Position numbers and translations under genes: made by a program | Part shown: positions 17,255 to 25,552 of the stretch, piece after piece | Layout of the letters: every line of letters starts with the position of its first letter | Position numbering within the stretch: position 1 is the first letter of the stretch | The notes under the pieces: generated by a model | The model's input: only the letters and a program-made list of their open reading frames with translations | What the model was told of the DNA's origin: nothing | Databases searched by the model: none | Source of the DNA: Candidatus Zixiibacteriota bacterium | GTDB lineage: Bacteria; Zixibacteria; MSB-5A5; WJJR01; JAJRUJ01 | Reading direction: 5' to 3' | Length of the DNA: 34,149 nt | NCBI GenBank assembly: GCA_024277855.1 | Contig: JAJRUJ010000095.1 | Coordinates: 1-34,149 of the forward strand

Positions 17255-20200
17255 ATGATAACCAGAGGATTCATCCGAAACCTGATCATTATTGCCGTTG
17301 GTTTATTGTCGGTGACGTTTGCTGCGGTTGGGGCCTGGTCGGCTGATGTGCTGTCCAACGGTTCATTTGACGCTGGTATATCCACCGGATGGACCGACCA
17401 ATCCAGTGGACAGGGTACAGCCGCCTGGGATGAGGTGGACTACGGTATTGCTTCAGGATCACTTCGCGGTCGTACGGCAACGGGTCAAAACCAGGGATTC
17501 ATTCTCGATTTTGCCCAGACCGTCGGACCGATCAATTCCACCGACATCGTGCACCTGAGCTTTTGGTGGTATAAATGGAGTCAGACCGTTCCGGCCGGTC
17601 GGCATACGATGATTTTGCGGATTATTAAACCGGCCGGTGATTCGACAGACATCTGGACCGAGACAACGATTCCGGCAGCTAATTCTTCATTGACGGGAAA
17701 CTACAACAGTGATGTTTCCGCTTTTTTTGATCAAACCGGAAATTACACGATCCGGCTGATCGGCGATCTGCAATCGGGCACTGACGGAAACGCCTATGCC
17801 CAGGGCAATTTTGATGATGTTGTCCTGAATGTGCAGGGGGGAGTCAACAATGCCCCGATGGTGACCGCCGGCGCTACGCAAGTCAGTGTTTCACCGACGA
17901 ATCGCCTCGGTGCGAATACCACGGTAATCTCGACAGATTTCGGTGACAGCGACCAGCCGGGTGTCAGCGCCTTCACGGTGACGTTCAAAATCCGCGAACC
18001 GAACAACACCACCGAACTGACCCTGGTGAACAACCAGCCCAATGGCGGCGGGGGCCTGACGATCACCGATAACGGCGGCGGGTCGTATACGGCCAGTTAT
18101 ACCTACAACCCTGACGATGCTCAGACAACCGGTTTGTATGATTTGTATTTCGAAGTCACCGACGGTACCGACAGCGCCATTGATAATTACATCGATAATG
18201 CCGATGAACTCGAAATCAATGAAGTCGTCGCCAACAATGCGCCCACGGTAACACCGGGCGCCACGCACGTCAGCGTCTCGCCGGTGAATCGTTTCGGGCT
18301 GAACACGACGGTTGTCCTGGCCGATTTCAGCGATACCGACCAGCCGGGTATTAACGCTTTCAAGGTAACACTAAAGATTCGTGAACCGAACAACACGACC
18401 GAGTTGACCCTGGTGAACAACCTCCCGCATGGCTCTGGCGGTTTGTCAATCATCGACAACGGCGGCGGGTCGTATACGGCCAGTTATACCTACAATCCGG
18501 ATGATGCTCAAACCACCGGGTTGTATGATCTGTACTTCGAAGTTACCGACGGTATCGATAGCGTTGTCGACGGTTATGCCGACAATCCCGATGAACTTGA
18601 GATCAACGAAGTTTTCACCAATAATCCACCGCAGGTCGGAGCAGGGGCGACGAGAACCAGTAAGTCTCAGACCAACCGGAAAGGTACCGACAGCACTGTT
18701 TTGTCGGCAACATTTACCGACCTCGATAATCCGGGGATTGGTGCATTTGCCGTTACCTTCAAAGTCCGCGAGCCGGATAACAGTACCGAGATAGTGCTGG
18801 TTAATAATCAACCGGATGGCGCGGCGGGCGTCACTATTGTCGATAATGGCGGCTCCTATACCGCCAAATACACTTATAATCCCGACGACGCACAAACCCT
18901 CGGCTTTTACGATCTTTATTTCGAGGTCACCGACGGCACCGATAATGCTATCGATGGCTATGCCGACAACCTCGATGAACTGGAAATAATCGACATTCCG
19001 ACCAATAACCCGCCGGTCCTCGCGGCGAGTGCGACAACTGTTTTTCCGTCATCGGTCGACCGTTTCGGCGCGGCCACCACCGAATTAAGCGCCGTCTTTA
19101 CCGACGGTGACAGTCCCGGTATTGGGGCATTTGCGGTGACGTTCAGGTTGCGCACGCCATATAATGGTGGCTTGGTGATCGTGGTGGACGCCCTTGGCAA
19201 TGGTCAGGGCGGCTTGACCATCACCGACAACGGTGGCGGTTCTTATACGGCCCGAATTAACTGGGATCCGCCCGACGATCAGGTTTTGGGATACTACGAT
19301 TTGTCCTGTTTGGTTTCCGATGGAACCGATACCGCCGATGACGGGTTCGACAACAATCCCAACGAACTGTTGTTGACCAACGGCGGCGAGAACGCCCCTC
19401 CGGTTGTCTCTGCCGACAATACTTTTGCTTCACCGGCGGCCATAGAAAGAATCGGTGCCCATCCGACAATTATTTCCGCTACGTTCCAGGATGTCGATCT
19501 CCCGGGAGTCGGAGCATTTACGGTCACATTCAAACTGCGCCAGCCGGACAATTCCGCCGAAATCATCCTGGCGGATAATCTCGGCGATGGCGTCGGCGGG
19601 GTTTCGATCAGTGACGGCGGCGGCGGGATTTATACCGCCTCGATCTCCTGGGATCCGCCCGATGCGCAAACACTGGGCGTATATGATCTCTACTTCCAGG
19701 TTACCGACGGGGTGGATACTTCCTACGATGCCTATGCCGACAATCTTGACGAGCTTGAAGTCTATGATGCGATATCAAATAACGCGCCGACTGTCGTCGC
19801 CGGAGCCACTGCAGTGCTGCCCTCATCGATTACTCGTCTTGGCTCTGAATACACGATGATCCAAACGCTCTTTTCCGATGTGGACGTGCCGGGCCGCGGC
19901 GCGTTTACGATAACGATCAAGGTTCGCGATCAGTCGGCCGTCGAATACACCATCGTCAATGCCGCCGGACATAAACAGCAGGGCTTACGCGTTGAACATG
20001 TTTCGGGCAGTGACTATGAAGCATCGGTTCTCTGGGACCCGCCGGTGGGGCAGGTGACCGGGACCTACGACCTGTATTTTTATGTTGAGGATAACAAAGC
20101 GGCGGCAGCGACCGACGGCTACGCCAATAATGCGGACGAATTGACGATTACGGCCACGGCAATCGCCGGTGACGGCAATCTGCTCCGCCGGACCAACGAT

Positions 20201-22306
20201 GTCACCAATTGCGGCGGGACGAACTCGGCTTGCCATAATATCGCCGATCATCAAACACAAAACTGTCTGGTTTGCCATGCGCCGCATCAAACAACAAATA
20301 TCTACCTGGTACGGGATACGATCCAGACGCCTAACTCCGGCCTCCGGGAAGTGATCTTCAAGACGCTGGGTATCGGTGATCCATATAACGATCCTGATCC
20401 GACTGTCGGCGATCCGTCTTCGGGTGTCATGGCCGATTTTTCCAATGGCGTCTATACCGGGGTCTGTGAAGTTTGCCACACGTCGACCAGCCATCACCGT
20501 AATGATGGTTCCGAGCCGCTCCCCGACCACAATGATGCGACGGTTTGTACCAATTGTCATCCGCATGAGGGTGGGTTTGCCGCCGGAGAATCGGGCGGCG
20601 GCATGAGCTGTACCTGCCATCAGACGATCTTCGTGGGGATGGACAGTACGTCCACGAAGTACCGTCACATCCTGGCCAATGACGACGCCGACTATTCCCC
20701 CGGGGCCAGTGGCATGGCCCATATCAAGAACTGTCTGACCTGCCATGTCGACCACGATATTTTCCGTCCCGACCTCAACACCGGAGTGGGGCAACGCGGG
20801 AAGAACTTGCGGGTGGATTATGTGACGGATCCCGTTCAGGGTGATAACGCCGTTCTGTCCAATACTGATTACTCGTCCGCCGGTTTGGGCGGGCTGTGTC
20901 TTTCGTGCCATTCCGGCCCCGGTTGCACCGGCTGCCACAGCTCTCATGCGAGTGCATCCGTCGCTTCACTGCAGGAGGCCTCGCAGTCAACGTATGATCA
21001 TGTCTTTATCCCTAAAGATGACTACGATGCGGTGACCTCGACGCACAATTACAGCGTAGCGTCGACATTTGGCGAGGACGGTTCCACTTTTAACGCCAAT
21101 TGCGTGAAGTGCCACAATGACAACACGACGAAATCCTATCAGAGCTCTACTTACATGTTTAGTGTGCACGGCTCGGATTTCAACAATCTGTTAAATCCCC
21201 TCGGCGCTGTGGCGCCCACCGACCCGCTGGAGGAAAAACTCTGTTTCCGCTGCCATTCGACAACGTCTAACCCCAATGCCGGATCGAATCTGGACTACTA
21301 TGGGGTCAAAAGCATGACCAACCCGGAAGCGCTTGATCTCGAAGCCGTTTTTGGCCGCACATATACGCATCCGACAGCCGTCTATTCCGGGCGTCATCGG
21401 TTAGGGGAAGACGCGGCTGCCCTGGCTGACGGCAACCGTCATGCCGAATGCGGGGATTGTCACAACCCGCATGCCGCCCAGCAGGGAACGCATGATGGGT
21501 CGTCGAATCTCATTTCCAATGCACTGAAAGGCACCTGGGGAGTAGAACCGACCTCGTGGCCCGCAGCGCCGACCCCCACGGATAATGGGAACTTATTTGC
21601 CGCACCGTCAGGCTACGATCAGGTGAATCCCGCGCAGAAGGAATATCAGATCTGCCTGAAATGCCATTCGAACTATACCACCCTTCCCTCCGGCAAGCGA
21701 AATCTGGCCGAGGAAATAAATCCGAACTACACGTCAACCCACGGTATCGTGCAAGCGGGAACGAATGCTTATTGTAATACCAACACGATGAACGAACCAT
21801 GGGGCTCATCGGGGATTGCCTGGTGTTCCGATTGTCATCGCTCGTCGAATACCGCCGACCCGGAAGGCCCGCACGGTTCCAACCAGGAACACTTGTTGGT
21901 CGCGACGGTGGTTTCCAATAGTAGTGTCGGGACGCCTCTTTGTTATGTCTGTCACAAGGAATCAGAATACTGGAGTGGTAACACTTATTATAGCCGCTAT
22001 CCGGATCATCCGGCGGACCGGAGCGCCCACCGGCGCTCGCAGGGCTGTTTCGCCTGCCATATGTGGGAGTATTCATCCACCAGCGGCTTGGGTGTTTCAA
22101 CAACCAACTGGTCGGGCGGCACTCCACCGGCCGGGATTCTCGTCCACGGCATGAACAAGAAATGGGTATACAACGAACAGAACGGCTCGAGCGGCACCGG
22201 CCAGAATGTCGACGCATTTACCAGCGGGTATCTTGAAAATATGGATTACACGAATCGCCGCTGCTGGTCGGCAACCTGTAGAGGACATTCCAATCAAGGT
22301 TACTAA
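17255..22306 (+). CDS. Giant surface cytochrome: jelly-roll domain, six Ig-like repeats, 13-heme C-terminal half
   Basis: This is a 1683-aa protein with GGAAGA just before the ATG. Residues 1-29 are a signal peptide. Residues ~30-195 look like a jelly-roll/carbohydrate-binding-type domain ('NGSFDAGISTGW', then 'GNFDDVVLNV'). Six Ig-like repeats of ~128 aa begin near residues 198, 327, 455, 583, 712 and 842; each opens NNxPxV/AxA, has 'VTFKxRxPxN' and ends 'YDLYFEVTDGxD...DELEI', and is Asp-rich, suggesting bound calcium. Residues ~985-1683 hold 13 CXXCH motifs plus three odd sites (CX6CH, CXCH, CX4C-RGH). The layout implies a stalk that carries a multiheme head away from the membrane. The domain at the N-terminus may bind polysaccharide or mineral; this is unproven. 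Confidence 0.9.
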   Translation: MITRGFIRNLIIIAVGLLSVTFAAVGAWSADVLSNGSFDAGISTGWTDQSSGQGTAAWDEVDYGIASGSLRGRTATGQNQGFILDFAQTVGPINSTDIVHLSFWWYKWSQTVPAGRHTMILRIIKPAGDSTDIWTETTIPAANSSLTGNYNSDVSAFFDQTGNYTIRLIGDLQSGTDGNAYAQGNFDDVVLNVQGGVNNAPMVTAGATQVSVSPTNRLGANTTVISTDFGDSDQPGVSAFTVTFKIREPNNTTELTLVNNQPNGGGGLTITDNGGGSYTASYTYNPDDAQTTGLYDLYFEVTDGTDSAIDNYIDNADELEINEVVANNAPTVTPGATHVSVSPVNRFGLNTTVVLADFSDTDQPGINAFKVTLKIREPNNTTELTLVNNLPHGSGGLSIIDNGGGSYTASYTYNPDDAQTTGLYDLYFEVTDGIDSVVDGYADNPDELEINEVFTNNPPQVGAGATRTSKSQTNRKGTDSTVLSATFTDLDNPGIGAFAVTFKVREPDNSTEIVLVNNQPDGAAGVTIVDNGGSYTAKYTYNPDDAQTLGFYDLYFEVTDGTDNAIDGYADNLDELEIIDIPTNNPPVLAASATTVFPSSVDRFGAATTELSAVFTDGDSPGIGAFAVTFRLRTPYNGGLVIVVDALGNGQGGLTITDNGGGSYTARINWDPPDDQVLGYYDLSCLVSDGTDTADDGFDNNPNELLLTNGGENAPPVVSADNTFASPAAIERIGAHPTIISATFQDVDLPGVGAFTVTFKLRQPDNSAEIILADNLGDGVGGVSISDGGGGIYTASISWDPPDAQTLGVYDLYFQVTDGVDTSYDAYADNLDELEVYDAISNNAPTVVAGATAVLPSSITRLGSEYTMIQTLFSDVDVPGRGAFTITIKVRDQSAVEYTIVNAAGHKQQGLRVEHVSGSDYEASVLWDPPVGQVTGTYDLYFYVEDNKAAAATDGYANNADELTITATAIAGDGNLLRRTNDVTNCGGTNSACHNIADHQTQNCLVCHAPHQTTNIYLVRDTIQTPNSGLREVIFKTLGIGDPYNDPDPTVGDPSSGVMADFSNGVYTGVCEVCHTSTSHHRNDGSEPLPDHNDATVCTNCHPHEGGFAAGESGGGMSCTCHQTIFVGMDSTSTKYRHILANDDADYSPGASGMAHIKNCLTCHVDHDIFRPDLNTGVGQRGKNLRVDYVTDPVQGDNAVLSNTDYSSAGLGGLCLSCHSGPGCTGCHSSHASASVASLQEASQSTYDHVFIPKDDYDAVTSTHNYSVASTFGEDGSTFNANCVKCHNDNTTKSYQSSTYMFSVHGSDFNNLLNPLGAVAPTDPLEEKLCFRCHSTTSNPNAGSNLDYYGVKSMTNPEALDLEAVFGRTYTHPTAVYSGRHRLGEDAAALADGNRHAECGDCHNPHAAQQGTHDGSSNLISNALKGTWGVEPTSWPAAPTPTDNGNLFAAPSGYDQVNPAQKEYQICLKCHSNYTTLPSGKRNLAEEINPNYTSTHGIVQAGTNAYCNTNTMNEPWGSSGIAWCSDCHRSSNTADPEGPHGSNQEHLLVATVVSNSSVGTPLCYVCHKESEYWSGNTYYSRYPDHPADRSAHRRSQGCFACHMWEYSSTSGLGVSTTNWSGGTPPAGILVHGMNKKWVYNEQNGSSGTGQNVDAFTSGYLENMDYTNRRCWSATCRGHSNQGY
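17848..20160 (+). repeat. Six tandem Ig-like domain repeats within the giant cytochrome gene
   Basis: The units are ~384-390 bp each. Repeats 1 (from ~17848) and 2 (from ~18232) are nearly identical over long stretches at the DNA level, for example around 18070-18110 and 18460-18500, while repeats 4-6 have diverged. This indicates a recent duplication at the 5' side and a repeat number that may vary between strains. Confidence 0.8.
20210..20236 (+). other. Non-standard CX6CH motif
   Basis: The codons give Cys986, six residues (GGTNSA), Cys993 and His994, immediately before the first canonical heme of the giant cytochrome. Whether heme is attached is unknown. The ending S-A-C-H-N is like the G-A-C-H-D of the CX5CH site in the nonaheme protein. 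Confidence 0.5.
20609..20620 (+). other. Non-standard CXCH motif
   Basis: The codons read Cys-Thr-Cys-His at residues ~1119-1122, between canonical sites. With one residue between cysteines, normal two-thioether attachment is unlikely; a single-cysteine heme or a non-heme role is possible. Confidence 0.45.
22262..22288 (+). other. Degenerate CX4C-RGH motif at the C-terminus of the giant cytochrome
   Basis: The codons read C-WSAT-C-R-G-H. It resembles the CxxxxCH motif of the Geobacter CxxxxCH/CxxCH domain family, but the residue after the second Cys is Arg, with His two further on. Confidence 0.45.
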
Positions 22307-22325
22307 TATTTTTGCCTCTCAGCGG

Positions 22326-23369
22326 ATGGCGTTTTTCTTGATCGCCATCCTTCTTGTCCTGGTTGTATTATCCGCCTTGGTCCCCCAGAAAGATGTGGCG
22401 CAGGACCGGATCCTCGACTGGGAGGAGTTTCTGGGAGACGGTTATGTCGTCATTGAAAAAACGGGCCTGGATCAAATCTATTCTTCACCCCTGTTTTTTT
22501 TGGTCCTTGGTCTGTTGGCGATTAATCTGGCCGCCGGAAACCTCAAACGAATAAAACTCGTCTTCCGGGCCGAAAAACCGCTTGTCAAGGCCCGGCATCT
22601 CGGCATGATTATCTTCCATCTGGCGCTTTTGTTGATTATCGCCGGCGTGATTCTCAACTATTTATTTAGATTTCACGGCGTGTTTGGCCTGACCGAGGGG
22701 CAAACCGCCCGGGATACCGAACAGAAGTATTTTCGTATCTTCGCCGGGCCGTTGTACCCTGGTCAATTTGGGCGTTTTGCGATCGAGTTGGCGGGGGTTG
22801 ATCCGGTATACGAAACTGCCGGGGCCCGCACCGCGGCCGCCGAAATCACTCTCCGGCCGGCGATTCAGGAGACGCCGATAACCGATACAATCCTGATTAA
22901 CCACCCGCTGGCCTGGCGCGGCTTGGAGTTTCATTTCGGCTCGAAGACCGGCCTCTCTCCGGAAGTGCTGGTCACCGACACCAGCGGGCAACAAATATTC
23001 CGTAGTTTTGTCCGCCTCTCCACTCGACGGGTCGAGGACCGCACGTTGTCTTCCGATTTCGTCATTATTCCATCGAAGAATTTGAAGATAAATGTAGAGG
23101 TCCAGTCTGCAGATGAAGCGATCGATTCGGCCGTTTTTGTTGTTGCCGTGGAACAGGCACACGTTATCGTATATCAAGGGACATTGACGCCGGTGGACAC
23201 TGTTGCATTCGGCGGTCTGCGATTGACGATTCCGCGACTGCGCCGGTGGTGTTATGTCGATGTCGTCGAAAATCAATTCCTTAACCTGGTTTTTATCGGG
23301 TTTTGGACAGCGCTGGCCGGGCTGGTCATCGGCTTTGTTCCCCGGTTGATCAGTCGGAGAAAACAATAA
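22326..23369 (+). CDS. resB: ResB/Ccs1-like System II cytochrome c maturation protein
   Basis: This is 347 aa from the ATG at 22326. The frame is open back to an ATG at 22206, but that start would overlap the giant cytochrome by 101 bp. The residues 'NIFASQR' just before 22326 look like the conserved start of ResB, so a non-ATG start near 22287-22293 (behind GAGGA) is also possible. Features are TM1 followed by 'ALVPQ', TM2 ('LFFLVLGLLAINLAAG'), TM3 ('IIFHLALLLIIAGVIL', with a conserved-type His), a large periplasmic domain (~130-310) and a last TM ('FIGFWTALAGLVIGFVP') before an Arg/Lys tail. With CcsA it forms the synthase that attaches heme to CXXCH. The next gene begins directly after its stop. 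Confidence 0.88.
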   Translation: MAFFLIAILLVLVVLSALVPQKDVAQDRILDWEEFLGDGYVVIEKTGLDQIYSSPLFFLVLGLLAINLAAGNLKRIKLVFRAEKPLVKARHLGMIIFHLALLLIIAGVILNYLFRFHGVFGLTEGQTARDTEQKYFRIFAGPLYPGQFGRFAIELAGVDPVYETAGARTAAAEITLRPAIQETPITDTILINHPLAWRGLEFHFGSKTGLSPEVLVTDTSGQQIFRSFVRLSTRRVEDRTLSSDFVIIPSKNLKINVEVQSADEAIDSAVFVVAVEQAHVIVYQGTLTPVDTVAFGGLRLTIPRLRRWCYVDVVENQFLNLVFIGFWTALAGLVIGFVPRLISRRKQ

Positions 23370-24191
23370 ATGAACACACTCGAATCTTTGATGTATTGGG
23401 CCACCACTTTGCTTTTGGCCGGCGGCTTTTTCCTGGCGCTGGTCTCGATTGTTTTTGGTAAATCCCGGCCCTTCAGTATTGCCCGTCTCCTGGTGTTTCT
23501 GGCCTTTATCTGTCTTACTGTTTTCGGGATTACCCGCTGGGTGCGTACCGCTCATCCGCCGTTCGTGACATTGTTTGAATCGATGACCGTCTCGGTCTGG
23601 TTCGTCCTGTTGATGTTTCATGGCCTCCGCGCCCGTCTGCCGCAGACGTCGATCCTGCTTTTGCCGGTCTCGGCGATCACTTTTCTGCTGATGGGCTGGT
23701 CATCGTCCCTGCCGCAGGAAGCGTCGCCGTTGAGCGTAGCGCTGACCAACACCTGGTTGTTTATCCATGCCTCTTTTGCCACCGGTGGTGCGGCGGCTTT
23801 CCTGATCGGTGCATCGTTTTCAGTTGTCTATCTTATCGGGCGCGCCCGGCTGGAATCCCTGCAAAAGACATTTGCCGTGCTGCCCGACTACAACTTGTTG
23901 CCGAAGTCGATTCTCAATTTTCTGATTTTCGGCCTGATCCTCTGGGGAGTGATGATTGTTTCCGGTTCGATCTGGGCGCATGTGGCCTGGGGGCGATACT
24001 GGGCCTGGGACCCGATCGAGCTCTGGTCATTGATCAGTTGGTTACTCTATGGATTGTTATTACATACCCGGTTGACTTTTCGTCTGCCCCAAAGACTTTT
24101 CTGTTGGCTGACCATTCTCGCGGCGTTGACGGTGACATTCTCGCTATGGGGTGTTCAATATGTCTATGAAACTATTCACTCATATGGCTGA
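23370..24191 (+). CDS. ccsA: CcsA/ResC-like cytochrome c heme lyase subunit
   Basis: This is a 273-aa protein with ~8 predicted membrane helices. The diagnostic tryptophan-rich WWD motif is present as 'WGRYWAWDPIELWSL' starting at W207. Candidate heme-ligating histidines are in 'RTAHPPF', 'LFIHASFA' and 'LLHTRLTF', at the positions usual for CcsA. The length is normal for a bacterial CcsA. Together with ResB it exports heme and ligates it to apocytochromes on the periplasmic side. Its ATG directly follows the ResB stop, and its end overlaps the next gene, so both are part of the same operon. A dedicated synthase inside a cytochrome cluster suggests high heme-attachment demand or relaxed motif specificity, given the odd motifs nearby. 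Confidence 0.93.
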   Translation: MNTLESLMYWATTLLLAGGFFLALVSIVFGKSRPFSIARLLVFLAFICLTVFGITRWVRTAHPPFVTLFESMTVSVWFVLLMFHGLRARLPQTSILLLPVSAITFLLMGWSSSLPQEASPLSVALTNTWLFIHASFATGGAAAFLIGASFSVVYLIGRARLESLQKTFAVLPDYNLLPKSILNFLIFGLILWGVMIVSGSIWAHVAWGRYWAWDPIELWSLISWLLYGLLLHTRLTFRLPQRLFCWLTILAALTVTFSLWGVQYVYETIHSYG

Positions 24192-25200
24192 TCTTCGGCC
24201 TTTCGGTTCCCTGACGAGAATCCTGTGTCTGCTTTTGGTCGTCTGTGCCGCCGTCCATTGCGACAACAGGGAAAATACGATAATCGACCGGTATTCAACC
24301 GTGCCGAAATTGGAGCGGTCAGTACCGATCATCGATGGCGGGGATACCCTGCGACCGGCTCGGCTGCAGATGGTCGATGATACGCTCTATGTCAGTTATG
24401 TCGGCCAAACACGGTTGGACCTCTTTACGCCGGAATTGGAGAAAATCCGTTCGATTGTGCTGGACAAACCCGAGTCGGTCCATCCTACTTCGTTCGTCGT
24501 GGCCGATTCCGAGATCATCGTCACCGACCACGCTAAACGTATCGTCGCCGCCTACGATTTCGACGGCGGTTTCTTAACCTCGTTCGGCCTGCTCCCCGAT
24601 GAGGCCACCCGCCTCTCGCCTTTGGTTGTTACGTATTATGGCGGGGTGGCCTATGTCGCCGATATTGCCTTGCGGAAGGTGCTGGCAATATCGATGACCG
24701 ACGCCCCCGAAATTACCGAAAGGGGAGAATTGATCCTGACCATCCCGCCGGACTCCGGGCAGACTGTCGGCTTTCCGTCGGCTATCTGCGTGACACCGGA
24801 CGGCCGGTTGCTGGTCGGCGATGCGGAGGATGGCCTGGTGCGCGTCTTTACCTGTGACGGCCGGCCGGTATACAATTTTGATTCGGTTTTCACCGACCGC
24901 CCTCTGGCTCCCCAGGGCTTTGCCATCGATGATATCATCGATCCGGAGCTCCAGGATACATCCTCATTTGATCCCAGTGGAATTCGGTATTTGGGACGTA
25001 TACATGTCGTTGACGGAAACAACGCGGCGGTGCATCTGTTTAGTCCTCTCGGTCGCTTCATCGCGTCGTATCCTTCCGGCGGAGAATTAGTCCGGCCGTC
25101 GGGTATCGCCATCGATCGGGCGAGGAAAAAAATCTATATTGCCGACCCGGTGGCTCGGCGGATTTTTATGTATCGATACCAGGACGGCGGAGATGCTTAA
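24160..25200 (+). CDS. Secreted NHL-type beta-propeller protein
   Basis: This is 346 aa from the ATG at 24160, which has GGGG ~7 nt upstream; GTG 24151, ATG 24166 and ATG 24184 are alternatives. It overlaps the ccsA end by 32 bp. An N-terminal hydrophobic stretch (ILCLLLVVCAAVHC) is a signal peptide; the Cys after AVH could be lipidated but the box is not canonical. A six-bladed propeller follows ('EIIVTDHAKRIVAAY', 'VAYVADIALRKVLAI', 'RLLVGDAEDGLVRVF', 'KIYIADPVARRIFMY'). It is the fifth propeller of the cluster and the most diverged. Its place between ccsA and a small membrane protein may mean it works at the cytoplasmic-membrane side of the pathway. Its exact role is unknown. Confidence 0.85.
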   Translation: MSMKLFTHMADLRPFGSLTRILCLLLVVCAAVHCDNRENTIIDRYSTVPKLERSVPIIDGGDTLRPARLQMVDDTLYVSYVGQTRLDLFTPELEKIRSIVLDKPESVHPTSFVVADSEIIVTDHAKRIVAAYDFDGGFLTSFGLLPDEATRLSPLVVTYYGGVAYVADIALRKVLAISMTDAPEITERGELILTIPPDSGQTVGFPSAICVTPDGRLLVGDAEDGLVRVFTCDGRPVYNFDSVFTDRPLAPQGFAIDDIIDPELQDTSSFDPSGIRYLGRIHVVDGNNAAVHLFSPLGRFIASYPSGGELVRPSGIAIDRARKKIYIADPVARRIFMYRYQDGGDA

Positions 25201-25552
25201 AATTTTGCTGATGGTCAGTAACTACTTTCATGATCTATCGGTGGCGTTGCTGGCTTCGAACATTCTCGTTGTTTATTTCCTCGGACGTTTTCTCGATCAT
25301 CACCCGATTGCCGACCGGATCCTGCCGTATGTATTTGCCCGCCTGAAATATATTACCTACGGTGCGCTGGCCTATATCATCCTGGGTGGGGCGGTACGGG
25401 CGTATTTTTTCATGGATTTCGAATGGAACCCGGCGGTCGGCCGTGGACAGGTAACCGCGCTCATTATCAAACATATCTTGCTGGTGACCATCACCATTTT
25501 CGGCGTCATCGTGCACCTGAAATATCAGAGGAAATATGGCTACAAAGGATAA
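25193..25552 (+). CDS. Small integral membrane protein with conserved-looking histidines
   Basis: This is 119 aa, starting at ATG 25193 inside the stop of the propeller gene, behind GGCGGAG. Three or four membrane helices are visible (~residues 12-30, ~48-68 and ~85-108). Histidines near helix ends ('NYFHDLSVALL', 'IIKHILLV') could bind b-type heme. The general look (NYFHDLSVALLASN) recalls CopD/DUF2269-type membrane proteins, but I cannot assign the family firmly. It overlaps the radical SAM gene by 17 bp, so it is tightly coupled on both sides. It could be the membrane electron entry point for the cytochromes or a partner of ResB/CcsA; both are inference. Confidence 0.75.
   Translation: MLKILLMVSNYFHDLSVALLASNILVVYFLGRFLDHHPIADRILPYVFARLKYITYGALAYIILGGAVRAYFFMDFEWNPAVGRGQVTALIIKHILLVTITIFGVIVHLKYQRKYGYKG

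Noticed and set aside
19985-20947. A 320-aa open frame on the minus strand
   Set aside because: It is antisense to the giant cytochrome, whose CXXCH and domain patterns are certain.
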